6,948 nucleotides of DNA from PALSA-911 sp043742865 (GTDB lineage Bacteria > Pseudomonadota > Alphaproteobacteria > Acetobacterales > Acetobacteraceae): the NCBI GenBank assembly GCA_043742865.1, contig JAYTXR010000352.1:1-6948 (forward strand). The letters are read 5' to 3'. The translations under genes and the position numbers were made by a program. The notes beneath the pieces were generated by a model. It saw nothing but the letters and a program-made list of their open reading frames with translations, made no database searches and was not told the DNA's origin. This document shows, one piece after another, positions 1-6,739 of this stretch. Numbering within the stretch: the stretch's first letter is position 1; every line of letters begins with the position of its first letter.

Positions 1-12
1 CAGGCCGGCTCG

Positions 13-1512
13 TTAAAGCCGCCGTATCGGCAGGGTCCAGGCCAGCAGCACGATACACACCGAAAACGACCCGATGGTCAAAAACACCGCCCGGAACGCC
101 GAGGCCACCTCGTTCTGCACCACCATCCGGTGTGCCGCGTCCAGCGTGTCCATCACGCCGGGGCCGACCTGCACCATCTGGAAGAACAACTCAGCCGTGT
201 CGGTGTCGGAATAGCCCAGCACGGTGAACAGCACTGCTCCTACCAGCGCCACGCCCAGCGCCGAGCCCAGCGAGCGGGTCAGCTGCACGCCGCCGGCCGC
301 CGCCCCCAGCTGGCGCGGGCCGGCCACGTGCTGCACCGTCAGTTGCGCCACCGGCATTGCCGAGCCTTGGCAGAAGGCGCCGAAAATCATCACCAGCGGC
401 AGCTGCACCCGACTGAGATCGCGGGCGAAAAATGCCAGCGCGATCAGGCTGACCGAGGTCACCAGCAGGCCGATCGAGGGAAAAATGGCGGTCCGGCCGG
501 TCAGCGAGATCATCCGTCCGGTCATGACGGACCCCATCCCGACGCCGGCCGAGAACGGCAACAGCAAAAAACCGATCTCGGATGGGGTGGCGCCGTCCAC
601 CACCTGCAAATACAGCGGCAAAAATGTCATCTGCGCGGTCAGCGACGCGCCGGCGAAACCGGACATCGCGTTGGACCGCCAGATCGCCGGATGTTTCATC
701 AGCCCGATCGGCAGCAGCGGCGCGGCAGCGCGTTTTTCCTGCCAGATCAGCGTCACCAGAGCCGCGACCGACAATGCCAGCAGGCCGGCGATGATGCCCA
801 ACGCCTGTGAGTTCAGCCGCTTGATCTGCTCCATCGCCACCAGCAGCGGTGTGACGAACGCGGTCAGCAGGATCAGCCCCAACCCGTCGAAGGCGATCCG
901 CCCGCCGGTGCCGGGGCGCTGGGGCAGGCGCTGGACCAGAAACATCGCCAGCACCGTCAGCGGCAAGGTGACCAGAAAAATCGAGCGCCAGCCGAACCAC
1001 TGGGTCAGGAACCCGCCCGCCACCGGGCCGATCGTGCTGCCGAGCACGATCATGGTGGCTAGATGCCCCTGGAAATGTCCGCGCTCGCGCGCCGGCACGC
1101 TTTCGCCGATCAGCGCCTGCGACAAGGTCATCAGCCCGCCGCCGCCCAGCCCCTGCACACAGCGGAAGATCGTCAACACCGTCATGCTGGGCGCGCTGGC
1201 GCAGCCGATCGAGCCGGCCATATAGGTCAGCAGCGCCACCTGCATCAGAGCACGCCGTCCATAGATGTCGGCCAGGCGGCCATATACCGGGGCGGCGATG
1301 GTGTTGGCGACCAGGTACGAAACCACGACCCAGACCACCCGCTCCACCTCGCCGAGCGAGCGCGCGATCGCCGGCAATGCGGTACTAACCGTGGAGCCGT
1401 CGGCCACCGCCAGGAAGATCGGCAGCATGATCGGCGGAAACACGGTCCAGAACAGCGCCCGACGGGTGGGATAATTTGATTCGTCCGGGTGGAACGCCGG
1501 TTCGGAATTCAT
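13..1512 (-). CDS. DHA2-family MFS transporter (EmrB/QacA-like multidrug or solute exporter)
   Basis: This encodes an inner-membrane transporter of 499 residues, the usual length for the 14-helix DHA2 branch of the major facilitator superfamily, whose members export drugs or small solutes by proton antiport. Visible motifs, in order: a DHA2 motif-D1-like segment at residues 34-47 (Asp38, then ALP at 45-47); motif A, GRLADIYGRR, at 78-87; a motif-B-like segment from Arg117 (Arg then VQGLGGGG); and motif C, GSTIGPVAGG, at 158-167. Long hydrophobic stretches recur to the C-terminus, and the protein ends at a TAA stop at 15-13. The frame stays open upstream to 1749, but that extension runs through the divergent gene and has no membrane character. 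I therefore start at ATG 1512-1510, which has only a weak AGGG about 9 nt upstream. The substrate cannot be read from the sequence. Divergence from the DUF169 gene suggests possible co-regulation (inference). Family assignment is firm. Confidence 0.93.
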   Translation of the reverse strand: MNSEPAFHPDESNYPTRRALFWTVFPPIMLPIFLAVADGSTVSTALPAIARSLGEVERVVWVVVSYLVANTIAAPVYGRLADIYGRRALMQVALLTYMAGSIGCASAPSMTVLTIFRCVQGLGGGGLMTLSQALIGESVPARERGHFQGHLATMIVLGSTIGPVAGGFLTQWFGWRSIFLVTLPLTVLAMFLVQRLPQRPGTGGRIAFDGLGLILLTAFVTPLLVAMEQIKRLNSQALGIIAGLLALSVAALVTLIWQEKRAAAPLLPIGLMKHPAIWRSNAMSGFAGASLTAQMTFLPLYLQVVDGATPSEIGFLLLPFSAGVGMGSVMTGRMISLTGRTAIFPSIGLLVTSVSLIALAFFARDLSRVQLPLVMIFGAFCQGSAMPVAQLTVQHVAGPRQLGAAAGGVQLTRSLGSALGVALVGAVLFTVLGYSDTDTAELFFQMVQVGPGVMDTLDAAHRMVVQNEVASAFRAVFLTIGSFSVCIVLLAWTLPIRRL

Positions 1513-1595
1513 TTTTTCGGGCCCTGACGGCGGAGCGGGAGCGCGTGGCGGGTCGGTGGCGTTCGCCCCGCCGGCTTGGTATCGTCGCAAAAAGC

Positions 1596-1603
1596 AGGAA
1601 GGG
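1596..1603 (+). promoter_or_regulatory. Shine-Dalgarno site of the DUF169 gene
   Basis: AGGAAGGG lies 6 nt before the ATG at 1610. It decides the start: the same frame is open back to 1556, but the extra 18 residues there would read through this site. Confidence 0.7.
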
Positions 1604-1609
1604 AAAGCC

Positions 1610-2422
1610 ATGAACGACGTCGCGGCCACTGAACCCCCAAAACTGGGCGCCAAAGCCATCGCCGAACTGGCCGAGCAGCTGAACTCCCTGCTCCGCCTGC
1701 GCACCAACGCCATCGGCATGAAGCTGTTCGAGGATTTGGACGAATTCAATGCCGTTCAGGGCCTGCGCCGCCCGACGCCGGGCAAGACCTATTCCACCTG
1801 CCAGCTGGTCACCCAGGCGCGCATCGCCGGCTTCACGATGGGCATCACCACCGAGAACGTGCCGGAATTCTCCAATTGCAGCGGCGTGATCGGGCTGTCG
1901 CCACCGAGCGATCTGTATCTGTCGGGCCGCAAGATGCACGGCGTCTGGTTCGAGAATTTGGAGGCCTCGGCTGCGCATCAGGCCCAGATGCCGCGGGTGC
2001 CGGCGGGGCGCTATCACGGCCTGGTGGTCTCGCCGCTGCGCTCGGCCCGGCTGGACCCGCCGGATGTGTGCCTCTTCTACGCCAACCCGGCGCAGATGAT
2101 CCTGTTCATCAACGGGCTGCAATGGCGTAACTACAAGCGCTTCGATTTCAGCATTACCGGCGAGAGCGCCTGCGCCGATAGCTGGGGCACCGCGCTCAAG
2201 ACCGGTAAAGCCAGCCTGTCAATCCCCTGTTTCGCCGAACGCCGCTACGGCGGGGTCGCCGATGACGAGATGCTGATGGCCTGCCCGCCGGAGGATTTGC
2301 AGACCGCGGTGATCGGCCTGCAGGGCCTGTCCAAGGCCGGTTTGCGCTACCCGATCATGCCGTACGGCCCGCAGGCCGAGCCGGCCGAGGGAATGGCCAA
2401 GAGTTATGCCGGCAAAAGCTGA
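1610..2422 (+). CDS. DUF169 domain-containing protein (function unknown)
   Basis: This is a soluble protein of 270 residues with no signal peptide and no membrane segment. I recognise it as a member of the DUF169 family (COG2043), which has no established function to my knowledge. Family hallmarks: an N-terminal helical segment with a leucine/arginine-rich stretch followed by IGMKLFED (residues 35-42); a Cys at 64 (STCQ) and at 90 (SNCSG), the latter followed by IGLSPPS; SPLRSARLDPPDVCLF (141-156), then NPAQM (159-163), a typical family block; ESAC (185-188); IPCFAERRYGG (206-215); and DDEMLMACPPEDL (218-230). Cysteines fall at 64, 90, 154, 188, 207 and 225, and several of these positions are conserved in the family, which could mean a metal, Fe-S or thiol site (inference). 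A good Shine-Dalgarno supports the start at 1610. The gene diverges from the MFS exporter across 97 bp and ends 135 bp before the dehydrogenase gene, so it may be monocistronic. Confidence 0.88.
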   Translation: MNDVAATEPPKLGAKAIAELAEQLNSLLRLRTNAIGMKLFEDLDEFNAVQGLRRPTPGKTYSTCQLVTQARIAGFTMGITTENVPEFSNCSGVIGLSPPSDLYLSGRKMHGVWFENLEASAAHQAQMPRVPAGRYHGLVVSPLRSARLDPPDVCLFYANPAQMILFINGLQWRNYKRFDFSITGESACADSWGTALKTGKASLSIPCFAERRYGGVADDEMLMACPPEDLQTAVIGLQGLSKAGLRYPIMPYGPQAEPAEGMAKSYAGKS

Positions 2423-2557
2423 GCCGCATGGGGGAGGGGGGCGGTAACGGCGGATTTGATAACGGGGGGGCTCGGTTAGGTCCGGCTTAACCGGTATTCG
2501 GCTATCCGGTTTTCCGCTATGGACGGCCCCGCAGCAAGCAGAGGCTCGATTGTCCCC
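2423..2557 (+). other. Intergenic leader before the dehydrogenase, with G runs and short repeats
   Basis: No gene is seen in these 135 bp. The left half has three long G runs on the plus strand (2430-2434, 2436-2441 and 2464-2470). The right half has a degenerate tandem array (2482-2520). AACCGG at 2489-2494 and CCGGTT at 2506-2511 can pair across an 11-nt loop, followed by TTTT at 2510-2513. That would be at most a weak terminator for the DUF169 gene. A competing 5-bp stem, GGTTA (2474-2478) with TAACC (2488-2492), shares bases with it. I could not find a convincing -35/-10 pair, although some promoter for the dehydrogenase operon is expected here. Confidence 0.5.
2482..2520 (+). repeat. Degenerate 7-9 bp tandem repeat (CCGG plus a T/A-rich tail)
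   Basis: Five units begin at 2482, 2491, 2499, 2506 and 2514. Each starts with CCGG or a one-base variant (CGG, CCG) and continues with a short T/A-rich tail such as TATT, CTAT or TTTT. The units abut without gaps. The array lies 37 bp before the dehydrogenase start. It could be a regulator-binding array or chance low-complexity sequence. Confidence 0.4.
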
Positions 2558-3874
2558 ATGCGGATTTCCATTTTCGGCGTCGGCTATGTCGGCGTTGTTT
2601 CCAGCGGCTGTCTGGTTTCCCTCGGTCATACCGTCGTCGCGGTCGATGTGGCCGCCGATAAGGTCGCCCTGATCAATCAGGGCAAATCCCCGATCGTCGA
2701 GGTGGAAATCGACGAGCTGATCGCGGCAGGAGTCGCCGATGGCAAGCTGTCCGCGACGGACAATGTGGATGCGGCGATCGGCGCGACCGATGTGTCGTTC
2801 ATCTCGGTCGGCACGCCGAGTGCCGCCAATGGCAGCGTGTCGATGACCGCGGTGGAGGCGGTGCTGGCCTCGATCGGCCGCGCGTTGCGCCAGAAGGCGA
2901 CGCCGCACACGATCGTCATGCGCTCCACGGTGCCGCCCGGCACCGCGGAGACCCTGGCGATCCCGATCCTGGAGCGGGAATCCGGGCTTCGCCACGGCGA
3001 CGGTTTTTCATATTACAGCAACCCGGAATTCCTGCGCGAGGGCTCCTCGGTGCGCGATTTCCACGCCCCGCCCTTCACCTTGATCGGCGCGCCCGAGGGC
3101 GATGCGGCGGCAGTGGTGCGGGAGATCTACGCCGCGGTGCAGGCGCCGGTGCATGTGGCGCCGTTCAAGGTGGCGGAGGCAGCGAAATACCTGTCCAACG
3201 TCTATCACGCGGTAAAACTGGCCTTCGCCAACGAGGCCGGCGCCATCCTGGCCGCGCACGGGGTCGATGCCCGCGCCTCGTTCCGGCTGTTCTGCGAAGA
3301 CCGGGTGCTGAACATCTCTCCGGCCTATCTGCGCCCCGGCTTCGCCTTCGGCGGGTCCTGCCTTCCCAAGGATATCCGCAGCTTTCTGGCGTTGGCCGAC
3401 AACCGCGACATCCCCGCGCCGTTCCTGCGCCAGGTGCTGCCCAGCAACCAGGCGATCATCGAACGCACCTACGCCGCGATCGCCGCGCATGGCCGCCAGC
3501 AGGTGACATTGTTTGGCCTGGCGTTCAAAAGCGGCACCGACGATCTGCGTGAATCGCCGTTCGTGCTGCTGGCCGAGAAGCTGATCGGCAAGGGGTTCGA
3601 GTTGAAAATCTTCGACCGGTCGGTGCAGATGGCCCGGCTGACCGGCGCCAACCGCGCCTATATCGAGCGCGAAATCCCGCATATCGAACGCTTCCTGGTC
3701 AACGACGTAGCGGCCGCGCTGGAGGGCAGCCGGGTCGCGGTGGTCGGCCATATCGGGGCTGAGGACCGCCCGGCGCTGCTGGCCTCGCTGGATCAGCGGA
3801 TCGTGCTCGATCTGGCCGGCATTCCCGAATTGCAGGCGCTGCCTTCGGTGGCTTATCAGGGCCTGTGCTGGTGA
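2558..3874 (+). CDS. AlgD-type nucleotide-sugar 6-dehydrogenase (probable GDP-mannose 6-dehydrogenase)
   Basis: This cytoplasmic enzyme oxidises a nucleotide hexose to the uronic acid in two NAD+-dependent steps; AlgD-type members turn GDP-mannose into GDP-mannuronate. The 438 residues match the AlgD length (about 436). They show the Rossmann motif GVGYVG (7-12), acidic Asp30 closing the second strand, RSTVPPGT (122-129, Thr124), NPEFLRE (155-161, Glu161), a helix with Lys210, Asn214 and His217, then RPGFAFGGSCLPKD with Arg259 and catalytic Cys268, and FKSGTDDLRES with Lys324. From memory these numbers coincide with Pseudomonas AlgD, and the C-terminal GLCW resembles AlgD's GICW. That favours GDP-mannose over UDP-glucose, whose enzymes more often read GFGFGGSCFPKD; substrate choice remains inferred. 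I start at ATG 2558, where the Rossmann strand begins. An in-frame ATG at 2519 would add 13 residues with no ribosome site. No alginate polymerase gene is visible, so I give no symbol. It is co-transcribed with the glycosyltransferase 7 bp downstream. Confidence 0.93.
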   Translation: MRISIFGVGYVGVVSSGCLVSLGHTVVAVDVAADKVALINQGKSPIVEVEIDELIAAGVADGKLSATDNVDAAIGATDVSFISVGTPSAANGSVSMTAVEAVLASIGRALRQKATPHTIVMRSTVPPGTAETLAIPILERESGLRHGDGFSYYSNPEFLREGSSVRDFHAPPFTLIGAPEGDAAAVVREIYAAVQAPVHVAPFKVAEAAKYLSNVYHAVKLAFANEAGAILAAHGVDARASFRLFCEDRVLNISPAYLRPGFAFGGSCLPKDIRSFLALADNRDIPAPFLRQVLPSNQAIIERTYAAIAAHGRQQVTLFGLAFKSGTDDLRESPFVLLAEKLIGKGFELKIFDRSVQMARLTGANRAYIEREIPHIERFLVNDVAAALEGSRVAVVGHIGAEDRPALLASLDQRIVLDLAGIPELQALPSVAYQGLCW

Positions 3875-3881
3875 ATTCTTG

Positions 3882-5126
3882 GTGACAATTCGCCCGCGCC
3901 TGCTGTTCGTCAGTCCGCGTTTCCTGTTTCCCGCCAACGAGGGCGGCAAGATCCGCACCGCCAATATCCTGCGCCAGATGAAGGGTGGGGCGTTCGAACT
4001 GACGCTGGCCTCGCCCGCCCCCTCGGACATTGCCGGGTTTGCCGCCGATATCGCCGGCGTCTGCGACCATTTTCGGCCCTGGCCGGCGCGGCCGGCGACG
4101 CGGCTGCGGCGCTTGCTGGCGCTGGCTGGCGCAATTCCGGTCGCCGCCGCGACCGACCGTTCCGCCCTGGGCTCGGCGGCGATCGAAGCGGCGCTGGCCG
4201 AGACCCCCGATGTCGTGGTGGTGGATTTCCCGCACGCCGATCTGCTGATGCCGCGCCGGATCGCCGCAACTTCGGTGCTGTTTACCCATAACGTCGAGGC
4301 GGAAATCTTCGAGCGTCACGCCAGCGTCGCCACCGGGGTCTGGCGCCTGGTCTGGGCCAACCAGGTCGGCAAGATGAAGCGTTTCGAGGGCGATGCGCTA
4401 CGCCGCTACGACAGCGTGATCGCGGTATCCGCCCGCGATGCGGACGCCTTGCAACGCCGCTACCGGCTGGCGGTGGTGGAGCCGATCGAAACGGGTGTCG
4501 ATCTGGAATTTTTCCGCTATTCGGCACCTGCCGACGCCCCGCAATTTGGTCCGGACGGGGGCATTATCGTGTTCACCGGGGTGATGGACTCGCCGGCCAA
4601 TACCGACGGCATCGATTTTCTGATGAACGATATCTGGCCGATCCTGGCCCGCGCCCGCCCGCAGGCCCGCGCGCTGATCGTCGGGCGCAATCCGGAAAAA
4701 TCCCTGATCGCCTCGGTGCGGGAACGCAATTTGCCCTGGACCGTCACCGGCTCGGTCGACGACATTCGCCCCTACGTCGCGCAGGGCCATGTCTCGGTCA
4801 TTCCGCTGCGCGTCGGCAGCGGCACGCGGATCAAGGCGTTCGAGGCGATGGCCATGGGTCGCCCTGTCGTCGCCACCCGGGTCGGCATCGAAGGGCTGGA
4901 TGTCGACCCCGGCACGCATTTCCTCGCCGCCGATACCGGGCCTGATTTCGCCGCGGCGATCCTGCGCCTGTTAGACGATGCCGGGCTGCGCGATACCCTG
5001 GCCCAAACCGCCCGCGCCCGGCTGGAGCAGCGCTTTTCCTGGGCCCATGTGGCGCGCCAGTTCGAGGCGATCTGCCAACGCGCGCTAGCGAGAAGACGCC
5101 TATCCGGCGAGCCGCACCAGGGGTAG
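3882..5126 (+). CDS. Glycosyltransferase family 4 protein (Stp1/PEP-CTERM-associated sugar transferase type)
   Basis: This is a predicted GT-B fold sugar transferase of 414 residues that moves a sugar from a nucleotide donor to a glycan acceptor at the inner face of the membrane. The N-terminal domain opens with RLLFVSPRFLFP (6-17) and NEGGKIRT (19-26), the glycine loop typical of GT4 acceptor domains, and carries THNVEAEIFE (135-144). The donor domain starts near ETGVD (203-207) and includes FTGVMDSPAN (231-240), LIVGRNP (265-271), a G-S-V-D-D-I-R-P-Y-V loop (290-299) and VGSGTRIKAFEAMAMGRPVVAT (311-332, in which Glu321 is the second Glu of the EX7E motif). The overall layout resembles the Stp1 group often linked to EPS and PEP-CTERM loci. 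The start is GTG 3882, 7 bp after the dehydrogenase stop, with GGTGA (3870-3874) as ribosome site. A TTG at 3879 in the same frame is the alternative. The last 27 bp overlap the opposing CoA-transferase B gene. Donor and acceptor are unknown. Confidence 0.9.
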   Translation: MTIRPRLLFVSPRFLFPANEGGKIRTANILRQMKGGAFELTLASPAPSDIAGFAADIAGVCDHFRPWPARPATRLRRLLALAGAIPVAAATDRSALGSAAIEAALAETPDVVVVDFPHADLLMPRRIAATSVLFTHNVEAEIFERHASVATGVWRLVWANQVGKMKRFEGDALRRYDSVIAVSARDADALQRRYRLAVVEPIETGVDLEFFRYSAPADAPQFGPDGGIIVFTGVMDSPANTDGIDFLMNDIWPILARARPQARALIVGRNPEKSLIASVRERNLPWTVTGSVDDIRPYVAQGHVSVIPLRVGSGTRIKAFEAMAMGRPVVATRVGIEGLDVDPGTHFLAADTGPDFAAAILRLLDDAGLRDTLAQTARARLEQRFSWAHVARQFEAICQRALARRRLSGEPHQG

Positions 5127-5785
5127 GCCCGGCGCCAGCACGACCGGGCAGCCGGTGGCGGCGCGGATTTCGTCCACGCTGATGCCGGGCGCGATCTCGC
5201 GCAGCAGGAACGCCTCGCCGATCGGCTGGAACAGGCCGAGATTGGTCACCACCAAGCTTACCACGCCGCGCGCGGTGACCGGAATGGCGCAGGCATCGAC
5301 CAGACGCGGCGCGCCGGCGCGGGTGGCGTGTTCGAGGATCAAAAAGACGTTTTTTGCGCTGGCAGCCAGGTCCATCGCCCCGCCGATGCCGCCGCCCTTC
5401 GCGCCGGCTACCTTCCAGTTGGCGAAATCGCCGTTGCCCGCGACCTCATAGGCGCCGAGCACGGTGACATCGATCCGCCCGCTGCGGATGATGGCGAAGC
5501 TGTCGGCGTGATGGACGATCGCCGCCCCCGGCCGCAACGTCACGTTCTGCCCGCCGGCATTGACCAGATGCAGATCCTCGCGGCCGGCCTCGGCGATCGG
5601 GCCATAGCCGATCACGCCGTTCTCAGAATGATAGATGATCTGCCGGTCGCCGATATCGGTGTTGGAGCACAGCGTCGGCATGCCGACGCCGAGGTTCACG
5701 ATCCAGCCATCCTGGAATTCCATCGCCAGCCGGTCGGCCATGTGCTGACGCGACAATCCGGCCGGGCGGGACGAAGCCGCGCCGC

Positions 5786-5789
<4 letters not shown>
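5100..5789 (-). CDS. 3-oxoacid-type CoA-transferase, subunit B
   Basis: This 229-residue protein is the beta subunit of a family I CoA-transferase, which moves CoA from a donor such as succinyl-CoA or acetyl-CoA to a 3-oxo acid through a glutamyl-CoA thioester. The catalytic Glu is Glu56 in HSENGVIG (54-61), the counterpart of the SENG glutamate in succinyl-CoA:3-oxoacid transferase. Other family marks are NLGVGMPTL (32-40), GGGIGGAMDLA (132-142) and ILEHATR (151-157). The length fits free-standing B subunits (about 210-230). Start ATG 5789-5787 overlaps the subunit A stop by 4 bp (ATGA), and a strong Shine-Dalgarno lies inside the end of the A gene. The stop TAG at 5102-5100 lies within the 3' end of the convergent glycosyltransferase gene. 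ScoB (acetoacetate/succinyl-CoA), PcaJ (beta-ketoadipate) and AtoA-type identities cannot be separated from the sequence, so I give no symbol. Confidence 0.9.
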
Positions 5790-6544
<755 letters not shown>

Positions 6545-6739
6545 GGCGGCGGGCAGCCTTTCTGGCTTTTGGGACGTTGAACGGATGAACCGACACCCGC
6601 CCCGGCCTGTCAAGGCGCCGGTAAGTTGGCCGTGTTGGATGATTAGAAGAAACTTGCGCGAGGGTGGCTTGGCGTGAAGCCGGCGGGACGCTAGAGGAAG
6701 AACGGACCGCTCGCACCAGCTGGAAGACCGAACGCGAAG
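6545..6739. other. Divergent intergenic region between the CoA-transferase operon and the epimerase gene
   Basis: These 195 bp hold no supported gene. They contain the candidate minus-strand promoter at 6585-6613 and, nearer the epimerase start, a pair of similar 13-bp direct repeats (6696-6708 and 6722-6734, 10 of 13 matching). A small stem, GGCTT (6666-6670) with AAGCC (6677-6681), lies on the epimerase side. I found no convincing plus-strand promoter. TTGGCC at 6626-6631 with GAAACT 17 bp later is only a poor match. Confidence 0.55.
6585..6613 (-). promoter_or_regulatory. Candidate sigma-70 promoter for the CoA-transferase operon
   Basis: On the minus strand a perfect -35 box TTGACA (6613-6608) is followed after 17 bp by GTTCAT (6590-6585), which matches 3 of 6 bases of TATAAT. 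Transcription would start near 6578, leaving a leader of about 34 nt before ATG 6544. The perfect -35 and ideal spacing favour it; the weak -10 limits confidence. Confidence 0.45.

Noticed and set aside
130..1225. Long plus-strand open frames (226 aa at 130-810 and 333 aa at 224-1225) opposite the MFS gene
   Set aside because: They are antisense to a clear transporter, rich in Arg/Gln/His or Ser/Pro with no recognisable domain, and explained by high GC removing stop codons.
1513..1749. N-terminal extension of the MFS protein back to 1749
   Set aside because: It runs through the divergent promoter region and into the DUF169 coding sequence, and is low-complexity with no family match. The ATG at 1512 gives the normal DHA2 N-terminus.
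1385..2122. Minus-strand open frame of 245 aa opposite the DUF169 gene
   Set aside because: Its composition is typical of an antisense shadow, it overlaps the MFS start in another frame, and it has no ribosome site or domain.
2474..2511. Two mutually exclusive hairpins suggesting an attenuator or riboswitch
   Set aside because: Both stems are short (5 and 6 bp), no leader peptide or known riboswitch core is visible, and repeated CCGG units produce such pairings by chance.
2489..2513. AACCGG/CCGGTT hairpin followed by TTTT as a Rho-independent terminator
   Set aside because: The stem is only 6 bp with an 11-nt loop and a 4-T tract shared with the stem, so it is too weak to call as a separate terminator. 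It also overlaps the tandem array, which may explain the symmetry.
3008..4319. Minus-strand open frames of 340 aa (3008-4030) and 206 aa (3699-4319) opposite the dehydrogenase and transferase genes
   Set aside because: Both are antisense to well-supported enzymes and are Arg/Gln/Gly-rich without motifs.
4398..4919. Minus-strand open frame of 173 aa opposite the glycosyltransferase
   Set aside because: It lies entirely opposite the conserved donor domain of the GT4 protein, with no domain or ribosome site of its own.
6626..6654. Plus-strand promoter TTGGCC - 17 bp - GAAACT for the epimerase gene
   Set aside because: The -10 matches only 3 of 6 bases and the -35 only 3 to 4, no better than expected by chance in this region.
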